Positions 50,944 to 63,910 of a stretch of DNA of 64,000 bases are shown here, in pieces. Numbering within the stretch: position 1 is the first letter of the stretch; each line of letters starts with the position of its first letter. Both the position numbers and the translations under genes were made by a program. The notes under the pieces are model-generated. The model was not told the DNA's origin and did not search any database. It worked only from the letters and a program-made list of their open reading frames with translations. Source of the DNA: Zeugodacus cucurbitae (taxonomy: Eukaryota; Arthropoda; Insecta; Diptera; Tephritidae); NCBI RefSeq assembly GCF_028554725.1, contig NC_071668.1:47659732-47723731 (forward strand), given 5' to 3'.

Positions 50944-52708
50944 TTACGCGGTTATAGCCGAGTCCACAACAGTGCGCCACGCATCTCTCCTTTTGGCGGT
51001 TTGGCGCCAATTGGTAATACCAAGTGAAGACAGGTCCTTCTCCACCTGGTCCTTCCACCGGAGTGGAGGTCTCCCTCTTCCTCGGCTTCCACCAGCGGGT
51101 ACTGCATCGAAAACTTTCAGAGCTGGGGCACTTTCATCCATTCGAACAACATGACCCAGCCAGCGTAGCCGCTGTCTTTTTATTCGCTGGACTATGTCTA
51201 TGTCGTCGAACAACACATACAGCTCATCATTCCATCTTCTGCGGTATTCGCCGTTGCCAATGTTTAAGGGACCGTAAATCTTCCGCAAAACCTTTCTCTC
51301 GAAAACTCCTAGTGCCGTCTCATCGGATGTTGACACCGTCCACGCTTCTGCACCATAAAGTAGGACGGGAATGATGAGGGACTTGTAGAGTTTAGTTTTT
51401 GTTCGTCGAGAGAGGACTTTACTTTTCAATTGCCTGCTCAGTCCATAGTAGCACCTGTTGGCAAGAGTGATTCTGCGTTGGATTTCAAGGCTGACATTAT
51501 TATCGGTGTTAATGTTGGTTCCTAGGTATACGAAATTATCTACAACTTCAAAGTTATGACTGTCAACAGTGACGTGGGAGCCAAGACGCGAATGCGCTGA
51601 CTGTTTGTTTGATGACAGGAGATATTTCGTCTTGTCCTCGTTCACCACCAGACCCATTCGCTTCGCTTCCTTATCCAGGCGGGAAAAAGCAGAACTAACG
51701 GCGCGGGTGTTGTTTCCGATGATATCAATATCATCGGCGTACGCCAGGAGCTGTACACTCTTGTAGAAGATTGTACCTTCTCTATTTAGCTCTGCAGCTC
51801 TTATAATTTTCTCCAGCATCAAGTTAAAGAAGTCGCACGATAGCGAGTCACCTTGTCTGAAACCTCGTTTGGTATCGAACGGCTCGGAGAGGTCCTTCCC
51901 GATCCTGACGGAGCTTTTGGTGTTGCTCAACGTCAACTTACACAGCCGTATTAGTTTTGCGGGGATACCAAATTCAGACATCGCGGCATAAAGGCAGCTC
52001 CTTTTCGTGCTGTCGAAAGCAGCTTTAAAGTCGACAAATAGATGGTGTGTGTCGATCCTTTTTTCACGGGTCTTCTCCAAGATTTGGTCAGTTCTTGATT
52101 TTCCAGGTCTAAAGCCACACTGATAAGGTCCAATCAGTTTGTTGACGGTGGGCTTTAGTCTTTCACACAGTACGCTCGATAGAACCTTATAAGCGATGTT
52201 AAGGAGGCTTATCCCACGATAGTTGGCGCAGATTGTGGGGTCTCCCTTTTTGTGGATTGGGCAGAGTACACTGAGATTCCAATCGTCGGGCATGCTTTCT
52301 TCCGACCATATTTCGCAAAGAAGCTGATGCATGCACCTTATCAGCTCTTCGCCGCCGTATTTGAATAGCTCGGCCGGCAATCCATCGGCCCCCGCCGCCT
52401 TGTTGTTCTTCAAGCGGGTAATTGCTATTCTAATTTCTTCACGGTCGGGCAATGGAACATCTGTTCCATCGTCGTCGATTGGGGAATCGGGTTCGCCATC
52501 TCCTGGTGTTGTACTTTCACTGCCATTCAGCAGGCTGGAGAAGTGTTCCCTCCACAAACACAGTATACTCTGGTCATCAACCACTAGATCACCGCTGGGG
52601 GTCCTACAGGAGTGTGCTCCGGTCTTGAAACCTTCAGTTAGTCGCCGGATCTTTTCGTAAAATTTTCGAGCATTACCCCTGTCGGCCAGCTTGTCAAGCT
52701 CTTCATAC
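50944..52708 (-). pseudogene. RTE reverse transcriptase part, copy B
   Basis: The frame is open from just after the 16-bp deletion to the stop at 50944 and has no ATG at its start. YADD, FVDFKAAFDS and FRQGD are intact. An 18-bp deletion removes six residues (FTMRQI in copy A) after GFRPGKS, just upstream of the catalytic core. This copy looks unable to make an active enzyme. Confidence 0.86.
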
Positions 52709-53876
52709 TACTCTTTCTTTTTCTGCAAATGCGTCTCGCTTCCCTCTTCAGCTCTCGGTATCTTTCCCATCCCGCTCGTGTTGCTGTCGATCGCAACATT
52801 GCGAGGTAGGCAGTCTGTTTTCTCTCCACTGCGAGACGACAATCCTCATCATACCAGCTGTTTTTTTGGCTTTTCCGAAAGCCAATGGTTTCGGTTGCAG
52901 CTGTACGTAAGGAGTTTGATATGCCGTCCCACAGCTCCCTTATACCGAGATGCTGATGAGTGCTCTCAGAGAGCAGGAGTGCAAGTCGAGTAGAAAATCG
53001 TTCGGCTGTCGGTTGTGATTGCAGCTTCTCGATGTCGAACCTTCCTTGTGTTTGTTGACGTGTGCGCTTTTCTACACAGAGGCGGGTGCGTATCTTAGCT
53101 GCTACAAGATAGTGGTCCGAGTCGATGTTGGGACCACGAAGCGTACGCACATCAAAAACACTGGAGACATGTCGTCCATCTATCACAACATGATCGATCT
53201 GGTTGCGAGTGATTCGATCCGGGGACAGCCAAGTAGCTTGATGGATTTTCTTATGCTGGAATCTAGTGCTACAGATGACCATATTTCGGGCCCCGGCGAA
53301 GTCGATCAGCCTCAGACCGTTTGGTGATGTTTCGTCATGGAGGCTGAATTTTCCGACTGTTGTGCCAAAGACACCTTCTTTACCCACCCTAGCGTTGAAA
53401 TCGCCAAGCACGATTTTGACATCGTGGCGGGGGCAGCGCTCATAGGTACGTTCTAGGCGCTCATAGAAGGTATCTTTGGTCACATCGTCCTTCTCTTCCG
53501 TCGGGGCGTGGGCGCAAATCAGCGATATGTTGAAGAACCTCGCTTTGATGCGGATTGTGGCTAGACGTTCATCCACCGGAGTGAATGCCAGGACTCGACG
53601 ACGGAGTCTCTCTCCCACCACGAATCCCACACCGAATTTGCGCTCCTTTATATGGCCGCTGTAGTAGATGTCACAAGGACCCACCTTCTTCCGTCCTTGT
53701 CCCGTCCATCGCATTTCTTGGATTGCGGTGATGTCAGCCTTTACTCTTACGAGGACATCAACCAGCTGGGCAGAGGCACCTTCCCAATTAAGGGTCCGGA
53801 CATTCCAGGTGCATGCCCTTAAATCATAGTCCTTTATACGTTTGCCGTGGTCGTCATCAAAAGGGGGGTTTCTCAT
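52638..53876 (-). pseudogene. RTE endonuclease part, copy B (frame ends after a 16-bp deletion)
   Basis: The first ATG is at 53876. The endonuclease motifs listed for copy A are all present. With seven A residues in the tract, the frame continues past the endonuclease into the linker (SWYDEDCRLAVERKQ), which supports a single endonuclease-RT polypeptide as the ancestral state. The 16-bp deletion near 52709 then shifts the frame and it ends at 52638. Confidence 0.88.
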
Positions 53877-55022
53877 CCGAGGCCTGTGTTTCTTATTCAC
53901 TGGTTATTCGTTTTTATGCGGTGGGTCCCAAGCCCTACGCACAACCGCATAAGCGGGATTCGCCTTCTCACTTTAGCTCGCTTCCAGACGGATGTCTGTT
54001 GGCTACCCAGAGGATACTTGGTCTAAGACCGGAAGTTGTGAGCTGCTTGAGCCACATGTAAAAGAATCGTTCCTGGCCACTCCCAAGTGAATGACAGTCA
54101 GAAACTTTCCTCACTTAGGTGAACTTCTACATATGACTCCATCCTCCACAACTGTTGACACAACTGTTCTTATGAAAATCTCAATATCAACTGAACTGAG
54201 AAAAATAAATTTGACAATATTGACTGTTTATGTTTTGAAGTTTTGATTTTTTCTGTTGAAAATATGTTAATGTTAATGTTTTTTTAATGTTAATTATTTT
54301 ATTCTGGCAAAAATTTTGGATTTTGGGGATCGTAAAAAATGACGAATAATGCATAATAACCCCTACCCACTTACTACGCTATTTTTGGTGCATTTGGTGG
54401 ATGGATTTTTGGTACCATTCACCACTTTTTTGGTGCATTTTGGTGCATTTGATGCATTGGCGCGTGGTGAAAAACCGATTTTTTCACGGCGCGCAAATGG
54501 GGTTATACAGGTCGTATGAGTACCATATTACCAAAAACAGAAAAACAGATATAAGGGTACCAAAAACAGAGGTAAGTGGGTAGGGGTTTTGTTTTTTAAT
54601 TGTAAAACTGTTGCTGTCAAGAAGCCATTTTGTTTGTGTTTGTGTAAAGAAATATTTATTTAAAAATTGAAGAAAAATATACAAAAGGATATTACACTTT
54701 CGATCTTATAAATATATAAATGTAAAATGTGTAAAAATAAACAATCGCCTAGCGACTTCAGACGCATTCTGCAATTATTGCTGAGAAATGCCCTCCAATT
54801 CTAATGCTCGGAAAATCTTCGAAATCGAGTAAATAAAGGCGGCGGTGCGTAAATCATTGCAGTGGTGAATGCCACCAAAATTGGCGTAGTAAGTGGGTAG
54901 GGGTTTTTTTTTTTAATTGTTAAACTGTTGCTGTCAAGAAGCCATTCTGTTTGTGTTTTTGTAAAGAAATATTTATTTAAAAATTTAAGAAAAATATACA
55001 AAAGGATATTACACTTTGGATC

Positions 55023-57086
55023 TTATAAATATATAAATGTAAAATTTGTAAAAATAAATAATCGCCAAGCGACTTCAGACGCATTCTGTAATTTTTGTTG
55101 AGAAATGCCCTCCATTTCTAAGGCTCGGAAAATCTTAGAAATCGAGTAAATAAAGGCAGCGGTGCGTAAATCATTGCAGAGACCGAATTCATTGGCCACA
55201 ATCTTAATGCCTGCCCCCGCAGTTTCCATAACTGTTTGTAGTCCTGCGTCTACAATATCCGCCTCCTTCGTACAGTCTCTTATGAGCTTTAACTTTTTGT
55301 TTGGCTTGAACTTATCCTAAATAAATAAATTAAAAAAATTCATATTAACAAATTAACTTATTTGCACGGTGGTCAAAGTTCACTTACCTCGCACTCATTC
55401 ATGGAGTTAAAGATCTCGTTGATTATGGCTTTCTCGCGTTTAACATTCATTTTGCCATAAGATACATGATTGATATTCTTTAAGTACTCAAAGTAGGATA
55501 CCGTTACACCGCCAGCATTGCAAAACAAATCCGGTATAATGAGTACATTCTTTTTACGTAATATTTCATCGGCAGCTGGCGTCGAAGGACCATTAGCGCC
55601 TTCTAAAATCATCTTGGCTTGTACACTGTTAGCATTTTCGACAGTGAGAACCTTTTGCGTAGAGCAAGGCATTAGTATATCGCATTTTTCACCCAACAAA
55701 CTGCCCTCTTTTTCGGTGGCTTTGGCATAGCCCTTGATTGATTTATTATTTTTTGCATAATACTCCATTAAGTCCTAAGTATATGAAGAAAATTAAAAAA
55801 ATATTATCATGGAGATATTTATTTTCAATACGCCACATACCTTTGGATCAATGCCATTCTCATTTACTAGAGACACGTCAAATTCTTGAACACCGATCAG
55901 TTTGGCACCGGCTTCCACTACAAAAACGGATGCATGGGAACCGACATTGCCAAACCCTTGTACGATCACGGTTTTATCTTTCCAACCAGTCTTCCAGCCT
56001 AATAAATCCATCCAATCTTTATCCATAATAAAACATTCAGCCGCCTTAAATAGACCACGTCCCGTGGCGGCGGTGCGACCATTTATACCGCCTATTTCTA
56101 CTGGCTTACCAGTCGTGATGGCCAATGCATCTACATCGTTATAGCCTAGAAGAACAATTTATTTGTCTATCAAGACGTTTTCTAATATTTCATAAAAAAA
56201 AATTACCAAAAGTTTTAATATATTGATCCACCAACCAACTCATCTCGCGTTGGCTGGTATTCACATCTGGTGCCGGTACATCTATACCCGGACCTATCAT
56301 ATTGCGACGTAATAGCTCCATTGTATAGCGACGCGTAATTGTTTGCAATTCTTGTGCAGTATACTTCTTCGGGTCGATACGTATGCCACCCTTGGAACCA
56401 CCAAACGGTACATTCACGCAAGCCGTCTTAAACGCCATCAGATAAGCCAAAGCGCGTATCTCATCGGCGTCGACGTCCATGGCAAAACGTATGCCTACAA
56501 AAGAGGAACGGATATTATCAGTCAGTTATATATATCATGCTAGACATCAGCAGTTGAAGCATTGAAAAGGAAGAACATTTTCTTGAAACACACAACTACA
56601 TGCATATATTCTAGAAAATTCGTTGAGAAATTTTTTGAATATACCAGCTTTTCCAGAAAAATAATAGCCAATAATATAATTGAACCCACCGCCTTTGAGT
56701 GGTAATCTGTGTCTAGTGTGGTGTGCGCGATAGCCGGTGATTAGCTCGTAATTGCCATCACTTCTTATTATAGGGAAGGTAACTTCCAATAGATTTGTAG
56801 TGCAGCCCATCAATTTAAGCATGGCGGAAACACGTTGTTCACGCTGTTCCTTCTTCATGTAAGGATACTTTTCCAGCTCCTTTATCATCATCGGCTCCAT
56901 TAGCTGAGCGGCCGAGTGATAATAATACTCAACCATGTGTGCAAATGGTGGGTCTTTGTCTTTATTGATTTTTTCCAAATGCTTGGGCATCACGTGCTTT
57001 TCACGCGTAGCTCCAAGTCCGGTCCAGTTTAAAACTGTCTTCGATAGTGAAGATCGTAAAAGTTTACCATTTAAAAGGAAGGACAT
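55023..57086 (-). CDS. Gdh: GDH-like protein, copy 15, stop codon lost, 23-residue C-terminal extension
   Basis: Exons are 56690-57086, 56207-56494, 55841-56145, 55388-55774 and 55023-55316. The usual TAA (55092-55094) is AAA, so translation continues 23 residues through former 3' UTR to a TAA at 55023-55025. The tail is KLQNASEVAWRLF followed by a hydrophobic, aromatic-rich end. Thr347Ala is private. In hexameric GDH the C-terminus lies near the subunit core, so the tail may disturb assembly. Confidence 0.9.
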
Positions 57087-58206
57087 ATTGCCTTGCGATA
57101 ATGCAATCCCAGTTATGATTTTTTTTGTGTGTTTTTGTAAGAAATTTTTTGCACTCACTTTTTCGGCAATTATTTTGGTATCCGCTGATTTTGTTGTATA
57201 TTGTATATATACAATTGTATTACGAATATATAAATATTCCACAATATTCAGTAAGAAAATATTTTTTGTTTATTTATTATTTGCGTCAGGTTTTTTTTTG
57301 TAATTATTTTCTTCGAGAACAAATTCAAATCGCTCCGTTCAACACAACTGTTCTTATGAAAATCTCAATATCAACTGAACTGAGAAAAATAAATTTGACA
57401 ATATTGACTGTTTATGTTTTGAAGTTTTGATTTTTTCTGTTGAAAATATGTTAATGTTAATGTTTTTTTAATGTTAATTATTTTATTCTGGCAAAAATTT
57501 TGGATTTTGGGGATCGTAAAAAATGACGAATAATGCATAATAACCCCTACCCACTTACTACGCTATTTTTGGTGCATTTGGTGGATGGATTTTTGGTACC
57601 ATTCACCACTTTTTTGGTGCATTTTGGTGCATTTGATGCATTGGCGCGTGGTGAAAAACCGATTTTTTCACGGCGCGCAAATGGGGTTATACAGGTCGTA
57701 TGAGTACCATATTACCAAAAACAGAAAAACAGATATAAGGGTACCAAAAACAGAGGTAAGTGGGTAGGGGTTTTGTTTTTTAATTGTAAAACTGTTGCTG
57801 TCAAGAAGCCATTTTGTTTGTGTTTGTGTAAAGAAATATTTATTTAAAAATTGAAGAAAAATATACAAAAGGATATTACACTTTCGATCTTATAAATATA
57901 TAAATGTAAAATGTGTAAAAATAAACAATCGCCTAGCGACTTCAGACGCATTCTGCAATTATTGCTGAGAAATGCCCTCCAATTCTAATGCTCGGAAAAT
58001 CTTCGAAATCGAGTAAATAAAGGCGGCGGTGCGTAAATCATTGCAGTGGTGAATGCCACCAAAATTGGCGTAGTAAGTGGGTAGGGGTTTTTTTTTTTAA
58101 TTGTTAAACTGTTGCTGTCAAGAAGCCATTCTGTTTGTGTTTTTGTAAAGAAATATTTATTTAAAAATTTAAGAAAAATATACAAAAGGATATTACACTT
58201 TGGATC

Positions 58207-60270
58207 TTATAAATATATAAATGTAAAATTTGTAAAAATAAATAATCGCCAAGCGACTTCAGACGCATTCTGTAATTTTTGTTGAGAAATGCCCTCCATT
58301 TCTAAGGCTCGGAAAATCTTAGAAATCGAGTAAATAAAGGCAGCGGTGCGTAAATCATTGCAGAGACCGAATTCATTGGCCACAATCTTAATGCCTGCCC
58401 CCGCAGTTTCCATAACTGTTTGTAGTCCTGCGTCTACAATATCCGCCTCCTTCGTACAGTCTCTTATGAGCTTTAACTTTTTGTTTGGCTTGAACTTATC
58501 CTAAATAAATAAATTAAAAAAATTCATATTAACAAATTAACTTATTTGCACGGTGGTCAAAGTTCACTTACCTCGCACTCATTCATGGAGTTAAAGATCT
58601 CGTTGATTATGGCTTTCTCGCGTTTAACATTCATTTTGCCATAAGATACATGATTGATATTCTTTAAGTACTCAAAGTAGGATACCGTTACACCGCCAGC
58701 ATTGCAAAACAAATCCGGTATAATGAGTACATTCTTTTTACGTAATATTTCATCGGCAGCTGGCGTCGAAGGACCATTAGCGCCTTCTAAAATCATCTTG
58801 GCTTGTACACTGTTAGCATTTTCGACAGTGAGAACCTTTTGCGTAGAGCAAGGCATTAGTATATCGCATTTTTCACCCAACAAACTGCCCTCTTTTTCGG
58901 TGGCTTTGGTATAGCCCTTGATTGATTTATTATTTTTTGCATAATACTCCATTAAGTCCTAAGTATATGAAGAAAATTAAAAAAATATTATCATGGAGAT
59001 ATTTATTTTCAATACGCCACATACCTTTGGATCAATGCCATTCTCATTTACTAGAGACACGTCAAATTCTTGAACACCGATCAGTTTGGCACCGGCTTCC
59101 ACTACAAAAACGGATGCATGGGAACCGACATTGCCAAACCCTTGTACGATCACGGTTTTATCTTTCCAACCAGTCTTCCAGCCTAATAAATCCATCCAAT
59201 CTTTATCCATAATAAAACATTCAGCCGCCTTAAATAGACCACGTCCCGTGGCGGCGGTGCGACCATTTATACCGCCTATTTCTACTGGCTTACCAGTCGT
59301 GATGGCCAATGCATCTACATCGTTATAGCCTAGAAGAACAATTTATTTGTCTATCAAGACGTTTTCTAATATTTCATAAAAAAAAATTACCAAAAGTTTT
59401 AATATATTGATCCACCAACCAACTCATCTCGCGTTGGCTGGTATTCACATCTGGTGCCGGTACATCTATACCCGGACCTATCATATTGCGACGTAATAGC
59501 TCCATTGTATAGCGACGCGTAATTGTTTGCAATTCTTGTGCAGTATACTTCTTCGGGTCGATACGTATGCCACCCTTGGAACCACCAAACGGTACATTCA
59601 CGCAAGCCGTCTTAAACGCCATCAGATAAGCCAAAGCGCGTATCTCATCGGCGTCGACGTCCATGGCAAAACGTATGCCTACAAAAGAGGAACGGATATT
59701 ATCAGTCAGTTATATATATCATGCTAGACATCAGCAGTTGAAGCATTGAAAAGGAAGAACATTTTCTTGAAACACACAACTACATGCATATATTCTAGAA
59801 AATTCGTTGAGAAATTTTTTGAATATACCAGCTTTTCTAGAAAAATAATAGCCAATAATATAATTGAACCCACCGCCTTTGAGTGGTAATCTGTGTCTAG
59901 TGTGGTGTGCGCGATAGCCGGTGATTAGCTCGTAATTGCCATCACTTCTTATTATAGGGAAGGTAAATTCCAATAGATTTGTAGTGCAGCCCATCAATTT
60001 AAGCATGGCGGAAACACGTTGTTCACGCTGTTCCTTCTTCATGTAAGGATACTTTTCCAGCTCCTTTATCATCATCGGCTCCATTAGCTGAGCGGCCGAG
60101 TGATAATAATACTCAACCATGTGTGCAAATGGTGGGTCTTTGTCTTTATTGATTTTTTCCAAATGCTTGGGCATCACGTGCTTTTCACGCGTAGCTCCAA
60201 GTCCGGTCCAGTTTAAAACTGTCTTCGATAGTGAAGATCGTAAAAGTTTACCATTTAAAAGGAAGGACAT
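58207..60270 (-). CDS. Gdh: GDH-like protein, copy 16, stop codon lost, same C-terminal extension
   Basis: Exons are 59874-60270, 59391-59678, 59025-59329, 58572-58958 and 58207-58500. It has the same stop-to-Lys change as copy 15 (58276-58278) and the same tail. It also has Val102Phe, shared with copy 17 but not copy 15, so neighbouring units share overlapping sets of variants. Confidence 0.9.
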
Positions 60271-61460
60271 ATTGCCTTGCGATAATGCAATCCCAGTTAT
60301 GATTTTTTTTGTGTGTTTTTGTAAGAAATTTTTTGCACTCACTTTTTCGGCAATTATTTTGGTATCCGCTGATTTTGTTGTATATTGTATATATACAATT
60401 GTATTACGAATATATAAATATTCCACAATATTCAGTAAGAAAATATTTTTTGTTTATTTATTATTTGCGTCAGGTTTTTTTTTGTAATTATTTTCTTCGA
60501 GAACTAATTCAAATCGCTCCGTTCAACACAACTGTTCTTATGAAAATCTCAATATCAACTGAACTGAGAAAAATAAATTTGACAATATTGACTGTTTATG
60601 TTTTGAAGTTTTGATTTTTTCTGTTGAAAATATGTTAATGTTAATGTTTTTTTAATGTTAATTATTTTATTCTGGCAAAAATTTTGGATTTTGGGGATCG
60701 TAAAAAATGACGAATAATGCATAATAACCCCTACCCACTTACTACGCTATTTTTGGTGCATTTGGTGGATGGATTTTTGGTACCATTCACCACTTTTTTG
60801 GTGCATTTTGGTGCATTTGATGTATTGGCGCGTGGTGAAAAACCGATTTTTTCACGGCGCGCAAATGGGGTTATACAGGTCGTATGAGTACCATATTACC
60901 AAAAACAGAAAAACAGATATAAGGGTACCAAAAACAGAGGTAAGTGGGTAGGGGTTTTGTTTTTTAATTGTAAAACTGTTGCTGTCAAGAAGCCATTTTG
61001 TTTGTGTTTGTGTAAAGAAATATTTATTTAAAAATTGAAGAAAAATATACAAAAGGATATTACACTTTCGATCTTATAAATATATAAATGTAAAATGTGT
61101 AAAAATAAACAATCGCCTAGCGACTTCAGACGCATTCTGCAATTATTGCTGAGAAATGCCCTCCAATTCTAATGCTCGGAAAATCTTCGAAATCGAGTAA
61201 ATAAAGGCGGCGGTGCGTAAATCATTGCAGTGGTGAATGCCACCAAAATTGGCGTAGTAAGTGGGTAGGGGTTTTTTTTTTTTAATTGTTAAACTGTTGC
61301 TGTCAAGAAGCCATTCTGTTTGTGTTTTTGTAAAGAAATATTTATTTAAAAATTTAAGAAAAATATACAAAAGGATATTACACTTTGGATCTTATAAATA
61401 TATAAATGTAAAATTTGTAAAAATAAATAATCGCCAAGCGACTTCAGACGCATTCTGTAA

Positions 61461-63455
61461 TTATTGTTGAGAAATGCCCTCCATTTCTAAGGCTCGGAAA
61501 ATCTTAGAAATCGAGTAAATAAAGGCAGCGGTGCGTAAATCATTGCAGAGACCGAATTCATTGGCCACAATCTTAATGCCTGCCCCCGCAGTTTCCATAA
61601 CTGTTTGTAGTCCTGCGTCTACAATATCCGCCTCCTTCGTACAGTCTCTTATGAGCTTTAACTTTTTGTTTGGCTTGAACTTATCCTAAATAAATAAATT
61701 AAAAAAATTCATATTAACAAATTAACTTATTTGCACGGTGGTCAAAGTTCACTTACCTCGCACTCATTCATGGAGTTAAAGATCTCGTTGATTATGGCTT
61801 TCTCGCGTTTAACATTCATTTTGCCATAAGATACATGATTGATATTCTTTAAGTACTCAAAGTAGGATACCGTTACACCGCCAGCATTGCAAAACAAATC
61901 CGGTATAATGAGTACATTCTTTTTACGTAATATTTCATCGGCAGCTGGCGTCGAAGGACCATTAGCGCCTTCTAAAATCATCTTGGCTTGTACACTGTTA
62001 GCATTTTCGACAGTGAGAACCTTTTGCGTAGAGCAAGGCATTAGTATATCGCATTTTTCACCCAACAAACTGCCCTCTTTTTCGGTGGCTTTGGTATAGC
62101 CCTTGATTGATTTATTATTTTTTGCATAATACTCCATTAAGTCCTAAGTATATGAAGAAAATTAAAAAAATATTATCATGGAGATATTTATTTTCAATAC
62201 GCCACATACCTTTGGATCAATGCCATTCTCATTTACTAGAGACACGTCAAATTCTTGAACACCGATCAGTTTGGCACCGGCTTCCACTACAAAAACGGAT
62301 GCATGGGAACCGACATTGCCAAACCCTTGTACGATCACGGTTTTATCTTTCCAACCAGTCTTCCAGCCTAATAAATCCATCCAATCTTTATCCATAATAA
62401 AACATTCAGCCGCCTTAAATAGACCACGTCCCGTGGCGGCGGTGCGACCATTTATACCGCCTATTTCTACTGGCTTACCAGTCGTGATGGCCAATGCATC
62501 TACATCGTTATAGCCTAGAAGAACAATTTATTTGTCTATCAAGACGTTTTCTAATATTTCATAAAAAAAAATTACCAAAAGTTTTAATATATTGATCCAC
62601 CAACCAACTCATCTCGCGTTGGCTGGTATTCACATCTGGTGCCGGTACATCTATACCCGGACCTATCATATTGCGACGTAATAGCTCCATTGTATAGCGA
62701 CGCGTAATTGTTTGCAATTCTTGTGCAGTATACTTCTTCGGGTCGATACGTATGCCACCCTTGGAACCACCAAACGGTACATTCACGCAAGCCGTCTTAA
62801 ACGCCATCAGATAAGCCAAAGCGCGTATCTCATCGGCGTCGACGTCCATGGCAAAACGTATGCCTACAAAAGAGGAACGGATATTATCAGTCAGTTATAT
62901 ATATCATGCTAGACATCAGCAGTTGAAGCATTGAAAAGGAAGAACATTTTCTTGAAACACACAACTACATGCATATATTCTAGAAAATTCGTTGAGAAAT
63001 TTTTTGAATATACCAGCTTTTCTAGAAAAATAATAGCCAATAATATAATTGAACCCACCGCCTTTGAGTGGTAATCTGTGTCTAGTGTGGTGTGCGCGAT
63101 AGCCGGTGATTAGCTCGTAATTGCCATCACTTCTTATTATAGGGAAGGTAAATTCCAATAGATTTGTAGTGCAGCCCATCAATTTAAGCATGGCGGAAAC
63201 ACGTTGTTCACGCTGTTCCTTCTTCATGTAAGGATACTTTTCCAGCTCCTTTATCATCATCGGCTCCATTAGCTGAGCGGCCGAGTGATAATAATACTCA
63301 ACCATGTGTGCAAATGGTGGGTCTTTGTCTTTATTGATTTTTTCCAAATGCTTGGGCATCACGTGCTTTTCACGCGTAGCTCCAAGTCCGGTCCAGTTTA
63401 AAACTGTCTTCGATAGTGAAGATCGTAAAAGTTTACCATTTAAAAGGAAGGACAT
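61461..63455 (-). CDS. Gdh: GDH-like protein, copy 17 (533 aa)
   Basis: Exons are 63059-63455, 62576-62863, 62210-62514, 61757-62143 and 61461-61685, open, with the normal TAA stop. Val102Phe is shared with copy 16. It is the last complete copy; only its upstream region and the start of unit 18 follow. Confidence 0.93.
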
Positions 63456-63910
63456 ATTGCCTTGCGATAATGCAATCCCAGTTATGATTTTTTTTGTGTG
63501 TTTTTGTAAGAAATTTTTTGCACTCACTTTTTCGGCAATTATTTTGGTATCCGCTGATTTTGTTGTATATTGTATATATACAATTGTATTACGAATATAT
63601 AAATATTCCACAATATTCAGTAAGAAAATATTTTTTGTTTATTTATTATTTGCGTCAGGTTTTTTTTTGTAATTATTTTCTTCGAGAACAAATTCAAATC
63701 GCTCCGTTCAACACAACTGTTCTTATGAAAATCTCAATATCAACTGAACTGAGAAAAATAAATTTGACAATATTGACTGTTTATGTTTTGAAGTTTTGAT
63801 TTTTTCTGTTGAAAATATGTTAATGTTAATGTTTTTTTAATGTTAATTATTTTATTCTGGCAAAAATTTTGGATTTTGGGGATCGTAAAAAATGACGAAT
63901 AATGCATAAT
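63456..63910. other. 5' flank of GDH copy 17 (representative intergenic region)
   Basis: This stretch matches the region upstream of every copy. It holds the TATA-like GTATATATAC palindrome, runs of T, a GTTAATGTTAATG repeat near 63820 and a GGATTTTGGGGATCG segment before the next inverted-repeat element at 63911. No gene is seen on either strand. Confidence 0.7.

Larger units (their letters stand above)
50916..54157 (-). mobile_element. RTE-clade non-LTR retrotransposon, copy B (3,242 bp)
   Basis: It sits at the same nucleotide of the unit as copy A, with the same ACACAACT target duplication (50908-50915 and 54158-54165). It differs by an 18-bp in-frame deletion in the RT domain (near 52087), a 16-bp frameshifting deletion (near 52709), one fewer base in the A-tract (52861-52867) and a few substitutions. 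The 19,205-bp distance to copy A equals five plain units plus one element and its target duplication. Confidence 0.93.
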
